This document shows, in pieces, positions 53,101 to 60,708 of a stretch of DNA of 64,000 nucleotides. Under the pieces are notes generated by a model, which was not told the DNA's origin, ran no database searches, and saw nothing but the letters and a program-made list of their open reading frames with translations. The DNA comes from Aquiflexum lacus (lineage in GTDB: Bacteria > Bacteroidota > Bacteroidia > Cytophagales > Cyclobacteriaceae), in assembly GCF_015476655.1 (NCBI RefSeq), contig NZ_JABFHF010000021.1:34240-98239 (forward strand), read 5' to 3'. Numbering within the stretch: position 1 is the stretch's first letter; every line of letters starts with the position of its first letter. The position numbers and the translations under genes are program-made.

Positions 53101-53132
53101 AGCAGTGTCCTTTAGGGCACTGCTTTTTTTTG
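53101..53132 (+). terminator. Terminator of the susCD operon
   Basis: AGCAGTG (53101-53107) pairs with CACTGCT (53118-53124), with inner CC/GG pairs, followed by eight T residues. Confidence 0.9.
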
Positions 53133-53414
53133 CTCTTTTCTTACCATCTCACTTCATAATCCATTCCTGCTTTAGAGACATTTCTCAATGTTAGAATCAT
53201 CTTCCCTCTCCTATCATAAAAAATAAGTTCTCCCTTTCCAAATTCTTAAATCTAAGGTAGCTATCGGGACTAAGAATTAAAATCTCAGCCTCACCGAAAG
53301 TCCCAATATTCATTTTTTCTTTATCCAGAATCTAAAAACCCGTATAAACGGGTATACAGTTTTTATATCAACTCTGAATAAGATATATTTGTAGGAGTTA
53401 GCAAAAACTCAACA

Positions 53415-56225
53415 ATGGATAAATTTTCCTATATCTCCAATGCCCATGTAGCTTATATCGACGAGCTATATGATGACTACAAAAACGACCCTGAAAGCAT
53501 AGATCCCAGTTGGAAAACTTTTTTTGATGGCTTTGATTTTGCCATCACCAAATTTGGGGATGTCGATGAATCGTCGCCGTCAAAGCCCTCCAATGGAAAC
53601 AGTTCTCCACAATCAGAACCTGCGAACGGTGCCTTGGCAACGCGCGGTACTATCATGGATATGGAGCAATTGCCCAAAGAAATCAAAGTCAGGGCACTGA
53701 TCCATGCCTACAGGTCAAGGGCACACTTGAGATCAAAAACAAATCCCGTAAGGGAAAGAAGGGATAGAAAAGCCCTGATAGACCTCGAGGATTTTGGTTT
53801 GGATCAAAATGACCTGAACACAGAATTTCAGGCAGGTAAAGAAATAGGCATAGGTACAGCCAAATTATCCAAAATTGTAGAATCCCTCAAAATAATCTAT
53901 GAAGGTTCAATAGGATTTGAATACCTCTACATCAGGGAACCTGAAATGTTGGATTGGCTAAAAACCAAAATTGAAAAGGAGGCTTTGGCGTTCAACCCTG
54001 CTGTGGAAGAAAAGAAAAGGATTCTGTCGAAGCTGAATCAGGCAGTGGTTTTTGAAAACTTTTTACATACCAAATATATTGGACAAAAAAGGTTTTCTTT
54101 GGAAGGGGGAGAAAGTACTATCCCGTTTTTGGATGCTGTTATCAATACTTCCGTTTCCCTTGGGGTAGAGGAAGTCATGATCGGAATGGCGCACAGGGGT
54201 AGGTTAAATGTCCTCGCCAACGTCATGGGAAAAACCTATGAGCAGATTTTTTCTGAGTTTGAAGGTACAGCCAAGCCTGACCTGACCATGGGTGATGGAG
54301 ACGTCAAGTACCACATGGGGTATTCCAGTGATATCATCACTCCTGAAGGCAAAAAGGTAAATATGAAATTGGCTCCAAATCCATCCCATTTGGAAGCGGT
54401 CAATCCTGTGGTGGAAGGGTTTATCCGAGCTAAAATTGATTCACAACATAAAGGGGATTCCAAAAAAGCCCTGCCGATATTAATCCACGGTGACGCCGCA
54501 GTCGCAGGTCAGGGGATTGTCTATGAAGTGACCCAAATGGCCGGTTTGAAAGGATACAATACAGGGGGAACCATTCATTTTGTCATCAATAATCAAGTAG
54601 GTTTCACCACTGACTTTGATGATGCAAGGTCATCCATTTATTGTACTGACGTAGCCAAAATGATAGATGCACCTGTCATCCATGTCAATGGAGATAATGC
54701 AGAATCGGTTGTTTTTGCTGCAAGACTAGCCGCGGAATTCCGTCAGAAATTTGACAAGGATATTTTTGTGGACATGGTCTGCTACAGGAGACATGGCCAT
54801 AACGAATCTGATGAACCTAAATTTACCCAGCCCGAGCTTTATAACATCATTTCAAAACACCCCAATCCCAGAGAAATCTATGTCAAAAAATTGACCGAGA
54901 GGGGGGATATAGATGCTGAAATTGCGCAGCAGATGGACAAGGAGTTTCGTCAGCTTTTGCAGGATAGATTGAATATGGTCAAAGAAAAACCCCTGCCGTA
55001 TCAGTTTACCAAATTTGAACAAGCCTGGCTTGAGATGAGAAGGTCCAATCCGGAGGATTTTGATCAATCTCCTGAAACTGGAGTATCAGAGGAAATGATC
55101 AATAAAGTTGCTGAGGCATTGACTTCAGTACCCAAAGGATTCAAGCCAATCAAGCAGATTGAGGTTCAGTTGAAACAAAGAAAGGACATGTATTTCAATT
55201 CAAGGTCGCTCAATTGGGCGGCTGCCGAATTATTGGCATACGGGACCTTATTATTGGAAGGCAAAACGGTCAGACTTACCGGTCAGGATTGTCAACGCGG
55301 GACATTTTCCCATAGACACGCCGTGGTCCATGATGCCAACAGCAACAAGCCTTATAATTTCCTGAAAGAATTAAAAGAAAGCAAAGGACAGTTCCATATT
55401 TACAATTCCCTGTTGTCAGAATATGCGGTATTGGGTTTTGAATATGGTTATAACATGGCCAACCCACATTCTTTGGTGATTTGGGAAGCACAGTTTGGTG
55501 ATTTTGCCAATGGTGCCCAAACCATGATCGATCAGTTTATTTCCTCGGGGGAATCCAAATGGGGCAAAATGAATGGATTGGTGATGTTGCTGCCGCATGG
55601 ATATGAAGGACAAGGTCCTGAACATTCCAATGCAAGGCCGGAAAGATTTTTACAGCTTTCTGCTGAATACAACATGGTTGTTGCCAATATCACAGAGCCT
55701 TCGAATTTCTTCCACATGATGAGAAGACAGTTGGCATGGGAATTTAGGAAACCTTGTATCGTGATGTCCCCCAAATCACTGTTGAGACATCCAAAAGTAG
55801 TTTCTCCTGTAGAGGAATTTACAAATGGCCGATTTAGAGAAATCATCGGGGACACCAATGTCAAAGCCAAAGACGTCAAAAGGGTAGTCCTTTGTTCAGG
55901 TAAAATCTATTACGACCTAGAAGAGGCGAGAGAGAAAGAAAAGGTAACTGATGTAGCCATTATCAGAATTGAACAATTGCATCCACTTCCAAAAAAACAA
56001 ATTTTGGAGGAACTGAAAGCCTACAAAAATGCCGAAATTGTTTGGGTTCAGGAAGAGCCTGAAAACATGGGCTATTGGAACTTTATCCTGAGATTGTTGT
56101 ACAAAGATCTTCCAATGGAATTGATAGCGAGGAAAACATCTGCCTCACCAGCCACAGGATATCATAAAGTACACGTGCAGGAACAAGCCGCTATTATCGA
56201 AAAAGCATTAAAAATTTCAAAATAA
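53415..56225 (+). CDS. sucA: 2-oxoglutarate dehydrogenase E1 component
   Basis: 936 residues. The N-terminal segment (AHVAYIDELYDDYKNDPESI) is the E2-docking region of OGDH E1. A Ser/Pro-rich linker (about residues 57-75) follows. Then come GFEYLYI, the catalytic IGMAHRGRLNVLANVMGK, and the TPP-binding GDAAVAGQGIVYE with INNQVGFTTD. MVCYRRHGHNESDEP and a C-terminal transketolase-like half with FEYGYNMANPHSLVIWEAQF complete the enzyme. It decarboxylates 2-oxoglutarate in the TCA cycle. The E2 gene follows after 125 bases and E3 further on, so the complex is encoded together. Confidence 0.98.
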   Translation: MDKFSYISNAHVAYIDELYDDYKNDPESIDPSWKTFFDGFDFAITKFGDVDESSPSKPSNGNSSPQSEPANGALATRGTIMDMEQLPKEIKVRALIHAYRSRAHLRSKTNPVRERRDRKALIDLEDFGLDQNDLNTEFQAGKEIGIGTAKLSKIVESLKIIYEGSIGFEYLYIREPEMLDWLKTKIEKEALAFNPAVEEKKRILSKLNQAVVFENFLHTKYIGQKRFSLEGGESTIPFLDAVINTSVSLGVEEVMIGMAHRGRLNVLANVMGKTYEQIFSEFEGTAKPDLTMGDGDVKYHMGYSSDIITPEGKKVNMKLAPNPSHLEAVNPVVEGFIRAKIDSQHKGDSKKALPILIHGDAAVAGQGIVYEVTQMAGLKGYNTGGTIHFVINNQVGFTTDFDDARSSIYCTDVAKMIDAPVIHVNGDNAESVVFAARLAAEFRQKFDKDIFVDMVCYRRHGHNESDEPKFTQPELYNIISKHPNPREIYVKKLTERGDIDAEIAQQMDKEFRQLLQDRLNMVKEKPLPYQFTKFEQAWLEMRRSNPEDFDQSPETGVSEEMINKVAEALTSVPKGFKPIKQIEVQLKQRKDMYFNSRSLNWAAAELLAYGTLLLEGKTVRLTGQDCQRGTFSHRHAVVHDANSNKPYNFLKELKESKGQFHIYNSLLSEYAVLGFEYGYNMANPHSLVIWEAQFGDFANGAQTMIDQFISSGESKWGKMNGLVMLLPHGYEGQGPEHSNARPERFLQLSAEYNMVVANITEPSNFFHMMRRQLAWEFRKPCIVMSPKSLLRHPKVVSPVEEFTNGRFREIIGDTNVKAKDVKRVVLCSGKIYYDLEEAREKEKVTDVAIIRIEQLHPLPKKQILEELKAYKNAEIVWVQEEPENMGYWNFILRLLYKDLPMELIARKTSASPATGYHKVHVQEQAAIIEKALKISK

Positions 56226-56350
56226 CCCCTATTCCGTATTGGATTGATTAATCATTCAGACCAATGCGGAATCAGGTTTAATTTCAATCTATTCAGAAAA
56301 ATTAACCTTGGATTCGAAGCATCGGGTTTGGGGGTAAAAAAGAAAAAACA

Positions 56351-57883
56351 ATGAGCCTAGAAATTAAAGTCCCAACAGTGGGGGAATCCATATCGGAAGT
56401 GACGATAGGACAATGGTTTAAAAAAGACGGTGACTACGTGGAAATGGATGAAGTCATCTGCGAGTTGGAATCTGACAAAGCCACTTTTGAACTTGCTGCC
56501 GAAGCTGCCGGTGTGTTAAGAATCAAAGCCGAAGAAGGTGATACCTTGGAGATAGGTGCTGTGATCTGTCAAATTGAAACGGACGCCAAAGCATCAGTCG
56601 CAAAAGAAGAAAAAGTAGCTTCTAAAGAAGCCTCTAAGTCCTCAGGCAAAACCGGAGAAGTTAAGGAAATGATTGTGCCCACAGTTGGAGAATCTATCAC
56701 AGAAGTTACCTTGGCCAATTGGCTGAAAGCTGATGGGGATTACGTTGAATTGGATGAAATCATCGCAGAAGTGGATTCTGATAAAGCAACTTTTGAATTG
56801 CCTGCTGAAGCGACCGGTATTTTGAAACATGTGGCGCAAGAAGGAGATACCTTGGAAATCGGTGGCCTGATCTGTAAAATCGAAGTAACTGAAGGAGGAA
56901 CTCACGAAACCGCTGAGAAAAAGCAGGATACAGGTTCAGCCCCTTCCCAAATGGATGCTCAAAAAGAAAGCTACGCAACAGGCCATGCTTCCCCTGCGGC
57001 TGCAAAAATATTAGCTGAAAAAGCAATTGATCCGAAGGATATCAAGGGAACAGGAAAAGATGGGCGGATCACAAAAGAAGATGCCGAGAATGCCAAAAAA
57101 GTAGCAAAAGAAGCTCCCAAAACCCCAAAAGCGGAAGCGCCAAAAGCAACAGCAGAAGCGGCTGCGCCAAAAGTAGCCGGTTCCCGTGATAGCAAAAGGG
57201 AAAAGATGTCTTCATTGAGGAGAACCGTTTCCAGAAGACTGGTAGCCGTAAAGAATGAAACGGCCATGTTAACCACCTTCAATGAGGTCAATATGGGTCC
57301 CATCATGGAAATGCGAAAGAAATTCAAAGAACAGTTCAAAGAGAAGCATGGTGTCAATCTTGGCTTTATGTCTTTCTTTACCAAAGCAGTATGCGTAGCC
57401 TTGCAAGAATGGCCCTCAGTCAATGCACAGATCGATGGCAATGAAATGATCTTCAATGACTTCTGCGACATTTCCATTGCCGTATCTGCTCCAAAAGGTT
57501 TGGTGGTACCGGTGATCAGAAATGCCGAGTCCATGAGTTTTGAGCAGATCGAAAAAGAAGTGGTCAGGTTGGCTACCAAAGCCAGGGACAATAAGTTGTC
57601 TATTGAAGAAATGACAGGAGGAACCTTCACCCTCACCAATGGAGGAATATTCGGTTCCATGATGTCCACCCCGATCATCAACGCCCCACAATCAGCCATC
57701 TTGGGTATGCACAACATCGTAGAAAGACCCATGGCCGTAAATGGTGAGGTAAAGATACTCCCCATGATGTACCTGGCCCTATCCTACGATCACAGGATCA
57801 TTGACGGCAGAGAGTCGGTCAGTTTCCTTGTCAGGGTGAAGCAGCTTCTTGAGGAACCGACGAGGTTGTTGTTTGGGGTTTGA
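56351..57883 (+). CDS. sucB: 2-oxoglutarate dehydrogenase E2 (dihydrolipoyl succinyltransferase) with two lipoyl domains
   Basis: 510 residues. Two lipoyl domains carry the lipoyl-lysines Lys43 (ESDKATFEL) and Lys145 (DSDKATFEL). A peripheral-subunit-binding domain follows ([20 protein letters not shown]). An Ala/Pro/Lys-rich linker precedes the catalytic domain with [14 protein letters not shown] (His and Asp of the acyltransferase). E. coli SucB has one lipoyl domain, so the duplication is notable, though two-domain forms are known in Bacteroidota. It forms the core of the complex with SucA and Lpd. Confidence 0.97.
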   Translation: MSLEIKVPTVGESISEVTIGQWFKKDGDYVEMDEVICELESDKATFELAAEAAGVLRIKAEEGDTLEIGAVICQIETDAKASVAKEEKVASKEASKSSGKTGEVKEMIVPTVGESITEVTLANWLKADGDYVELDEIIAEVDSDKATFELPAEATGILKHVAQEGDTLEIGGLICKIEVTEGGTHETAEKKQDTGSAPSQMDAQKESYATGHASPAAAKILAEKAIDPKDIKGTGKDGRITKEDAENAKKVAKEAPKTPKAEAPKATAEAAAPKVAGSRDSKREKMSSLRRTVSRRLVAVKNETAMLTTFNEVNMGPIMEMRKKFKEQFKEKHGVNLGFMSFFTKAVCVALQEWPSVNAQIDGNEMIFNDFCDISIAVSAPKGLVVPVIRNAESMSFEQIEKEVVRLATKARDNKLSIEEMTGGTFTLTNGGIFGSMMSTPIINAPQSAILGMHNIVERPMAVNGEVKILPMMYLALSYDHRIIDGRESVSFLVRVKQLLEEPTRLLFGV

Positions 57884-57887
57884 TCTG

Positions 57888-57948
57888 TTGTACAAAGTAC
57901 GATCCGCCACGGCGGACAAGTTGTACCATGTACCAAGTATAGGGTTTA
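57888..57948. repeat. GTAC heptad tract with a GCCACGGCGG palindrome
   Basis: TTGTACA-AAGTACG, then ATCCGCCACGGCGGA (a palindrome), then TTGTACC-ATGTACC-AAGTATA. It lies directly after the sucB stop. Confidence 0.6.
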
Positions 57949-58056
57949 TTTGAGGGGTAGTTGAAAATAATCGGATAAGTTGGGGGTGGGTTAAGAGATA
58001 GTATGAGTAAGTGTTAAATTGAAGTTTTCCATTTATTCACTTAAACTATTACGACC

Positions 58057-58413
58057 ATGCATTGATACAAAGAATTAAAGGTTTGGCAGAAGGCCATTGA
58101 CTTAGCTGTTGAAGTTTACAGAATCACTGAAAAGCTACCGAAAGATGAAAGGTTTGGTCTGATCGGCCAAATGAACAGATCGGCTGTTTCAATTCCCTCA
58201 AACATTGCAGAAGGTGCGGGAAGAAATACCGACAAAGATTTCAATAATTTTCTTGGTGTTGCTTTAGGTTCTTCATTTGAGCTGGATACCCAATTAGTGA
58301 TTTCCAATAAGCTTGAATATGTAAATGATCAGGATTTTCAAAAAACAGAAAAAGAGCTTGAACATCTTCAGAACATGATTGTCAAACTCAAATTAAGTTT
58401 AAATTCTAAATAA
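58057..58413 (+). pseudogene. Four-helix bundle (23S rRNA intervening-sequence, IVP) protein gene with in-frame TGA at codon 3
   Basis: The frame reads ATG-CAT-TGA-TAC-AAA-GAA and then stays open to the stop at 58411-58413. It encodes a typical IVP protein: YKELKVWQKAIDLAVEVYRI, then KLPKDERFGLIGQMNRSAVS, IPSNIAEGAGR and a final long helix. Intact relatives commonly begin MHNYKEL or similar, so codon 3 looks like Asn/Ser turned to TGA. The next in-frame ATG (58171) would remove the first helix. The protein would otherwise be complete at 118 residues. Such genes first became known from inserts in 23S rRNA but also occur alone. It lies between sucB and lpd, flanked on both sides by GTAC heptad tracts. 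Confidence 0.8.
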
Positions 58414-58430
58414 GCATTTATTTTCTTGGT

Positions 58431-58472
58431 ACTTAGTACATTGTACTTGGTACCAAGAAATTAGTATCAAGA
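58431..58472. repeat. GTAC heptad tract before lpd
   Basis: GGTACTT-AGTACAT-TGTACTT-GGTACCA-AGAAATT-AGTATCA-AGACAAA, a clean 7-base register ending just before the lpd start codon. Confidence 0.7.
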
Positions 58473-58479
58473 CAAAAAT

Positions 58480-59877
58480 ATGTACGACCTAATAGTAATC
58501 GGCTCCGGACCAGGAGGATATGTTGCAGCCATCAGAGCGGCCCAATTGGGTATGAAAACTGCCATCATTGAGAAATACGCCACCCTTGGTGGGACATGTC
58601 TCAATGTGGGTTGTATTCCTTCCAAGGCATTGTTGGACTCCTCGGAGCATTACCACAATGCAGCCCATACTTTTAAAACACATGGAATTGACCTGAGCAA
58701 TCTGAAAGTCAATCTGAAACAAATGATCTCCAGAAAAGACGATGTGGTGAAGCAGAATGTGGATGGGATTCAGTTTTTAATGAAAAAAAACAAAATTGAG
58801 GTTCACCATGGTCTTGGTTCCTTTGTAGATAAAAATACCGTAAAGGTCACCAAGGATGATGGCTCTTCTGAAGATATCAAAGGCAAAAATATCATCATCG
58901 CCACCGGTTCTAAGCCTTCTTCACTCCCATTTATCCAGCTCGATAAGAAGAGGATCATCACCTCAACGGAAGCCTTGAATCTTAAGGAAATTCCCAAACA
59001 CATGATCGTGATAGGTGGTGGTGTGATCGGAATGGAATTGGGATCTGTTTATGGCCGAATGGGTGCTAAGGTATCCGTCGTGGAGTACATGGATTCCCTA
59101 ATTCCATCTATGGACAAAACCATGGGTAAGGAATTACAGAAATCATTGAAAAAACTTGGCTTTGAGTTTTATTTGAAACACAAAGTGGTTGGGGTAGAAA
59201 ATAAAGGTAAAGAAGTTATCGTAAAGGCGGAAAATTCCAAAGGTGAAACCGTAGAACTGAAAGGTGATTATGTGTTGGTTTCCATCGGAAGAAGACCATA
59301 TACAGATGGATTGAATGCCGAAGCGGCGGGAGTGAAAATCACTGATAGAGGCCAAGTAGAGGTGGATGATCACCTCAGGACCAACGTACCGAATATCTAT
59401 GCCATCGGTGATGTGGTCAAAGGCGCCATGTTAGCCCACAAAGCTGAGGAAGAAGGCACTTTTGTAGCGGAAGTGATCTCCGGTCAAAAACCACATATCA
59501 ATTACCTTTTAATCCCGGGAGTGGTTTACACTTGGCCTGAGGTGGCAGCAGTAGGTTATACTGAGGAGCAATTGAAGGATAAAGGCATTAAATACAAAAC
59601 AGGCAAATTCCCCTTTATGGCTTCAGGCAGGGCAAGGGCATCCATGGATACCGATGGTTTGGTCAAAGTATTGGCAGATGCCGAAACAGACGAAATCCTA
59701 GGCGTACACATGATCGGTCCCAGAACAGCCGATATGATCGCCGAAGCCGTAGTAGCCATGGAATTCAGAGCCTCAGCAGAAGACATTGCCCGAATGTCCC
59801 ACGCCCATCCTACTTACACCGAAGCTTTCAAAGAAGCCTGTTTGGCAGCGACAGATAATAGGGCTTTGCATATTTAG
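58480..59877 (+). CDS. lpd: Dihydrolipoyl dehydrogenase (E3)
   Basis: 465 residues. The FAD motif GSGPGGYVAAIRAAQLG, the redox disulfide Cys40/Cys45 in GGTCLNVGCIPSK, the NAD motif VIGGGVIGMELGSVYGRMGA and the C-terminal His-Glu pair in HAHPTYTEAF are all present. It re-oxidises the lipoyl groups of 2-oxoacid dehydrogenase complexes and glycine cleavage. Its place after sucA and sucB suggests mainly 2-oxoglutarate dehydrogenase, though it may serve other complexes. The gene is separated from sucB by about 600 bases holding repeats and a broken IVP gene. Confidence 0.98.
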   Translation: MYDLIVIGSGPGGYVAAIRAAQLGMKTAIIEKYATLGGTCLNVGCIPSKALLDSSEHYHNAAHTFKTHGIDLSNLKVNLKQMISRKDDVVKQNVDGIQFLMKKNKIEVHHGLGSFVDKNTVKVTKDDGSSEDIKGKNIIIATGSKPSSLPFIQLDKKRIITSTEALNLKEIPKHMIVIGGGVIGMELGSVYGRMGAKVSVVEYMDSLIPSMDKTMGKELQKSLKKLGFEFYLKHKVVGVENKGKEVIVKAENSKGETVELKGDYVLVSIGRRPYTDGLNAEAAGVKITDRGQVEVDDHLRTNVPNIYAIGDVVKGAMLAHKAEEEGTFVAEVISGQKPHINYLLIPGVVYTWPEVAAVGYTEEQLKDKGIKYKTGKFPFMASGRARASMDTDGLVKVLADAETDEILGVHMIGPRTADMIAEAVVAMEFRASAEDIARMSHAHPTYTEAFKEACLAATDNRALHI

Positions 59878-59884
59878 AGGGAGG

Positions 59885-60012
59885 AAGGAAGTACAAAGAA
59901 CAATGTACCAAGTACTAAGACCGAGGTTAGTAGTAGAAAAAGGCTTCTCGTTGTCTCGTTGTCCGAAGCTTGTAGCTTCGTGAGGCTGAGTGAGGCGTTT
60001 GTAACGCCCTTT
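59885..60012. repeat. Intergenic repeats after lpd
   Basis: AAGTACA-AAGAACA-ATGTACC-AAGTACT-AAGACCG heptads (59889-59923) are followed by two hairpins, CGAAGC-loop-GCTTCG and GGCGTT-loop-AACGCC. The second part resembles the inverted form of the 114-bp tandem repeat at 42801-43190 (shared TCGTTGTCCGAAG and GGCGTTTGTAACGC). Confidence 0.75.
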
Positions 60013-60045
60013 TTCCCTAAAAGCACCGATGTCATTTAATCAACC

Positions 60046-60531
60046 ATGAAAACAACCGATGATATTCTCAAATTGGGTGATCCCAGACTCTATGAAATCT
60101 GCGAACCTGTCCAAAAGGAAGAACTTCCCCTCGTAAAAACTTGGGTCAAGGACCTGCATGAAGCCATGGAGGATATCCGTGCCCAATATGGTTTCGGCAG
60201 GGGCATCGCAGCACCCCAATTGGGAATCATGAAAAGGCTTTTTTATCTAAACCTAGACAAACCCTACATCATCATCAACCCAAAAATCAAAAGTCCAAGC
60301 CAAGAACTCTTTGAGCTTTGGGATGATTGCATGAGCTTTCCCAACTTACTGGTCAAGGTGAAAAGGCATCAATCTTTGACCTTGGACTATTTGGATGAAA
60401 ATTGGGAAAAACAATCTTGGACAGTTGAAGGATCAGTTTCAGAATTGATACAGCATGAATTTGACCACTTGGATGGTGTCTTGTGTACGATGCGGGCAGT
60501 AGATGATAAGGCGTTTAGGTGGAAGGGGTGA
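60046..60531 (+). CDS. Peptide deformylase-family protein
   Basis: 161 residues. The three deformylase motifs are recognisable: GRGIAAPQLG (motif 1), DDCMSFP with Cys95 (motif 2, canonical EGCLS), and QHEFDHLDG with His137, Glu138 and His141 (motif 3). The metal ligands and catalytic Glu are therefore kept, but motif 2 deviates (Glu-Gly replaced by Asp-Asp, Leu by Met). The protein is near normal length but has a truncated C-terminus compared with type I Def. It may be an active deformylase or a paralogue with another role. It is preceded by repeats and followed by carB. Confidence 0.85.
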   Translation: MKTTDDILKLGDPRLYEICEPVQKEELPLVKTWVKDLHEAMEDIRAQYGFGRGIAAPQLGIMKRLFYLNLDKPYIIINPKIKSPSQELFELWDDCMSFPNLLVKVKRHQSLTLDYLDENWEKQSWTVEGSVSELIQHEFDHLDGVLCTMRAVDDKAFRWKG

Positions 60532-60708
60532 GTTCTCTTGAAAATAAGTCCCTAAATTAATCGATTTTTAAACCAAAAAACCATCACAATCATTAATTTG
60601 GAATTCAACCGTCCCTTTTTCACAGCTTATCGGGGCTACTTAAATTTATTTCCCTATTTTTGCACCAATTTAGCCATCAGTAATTAAATCTTTTAACCCT
60701 CATTTAGA

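Noticed and set aside
56971..57765. 264-codon minus-strand frame
   Set aside because: It is antisense to the catalytic part of sucB and is explained by its codon composition.
58171..58413. Reading the IVP protein from the internal ATG as a normal 80-residue gene
   Set aside because: Clear family sequence continues upstream of this ATG to codon 4, so this start would drop the first helix of the bundle.
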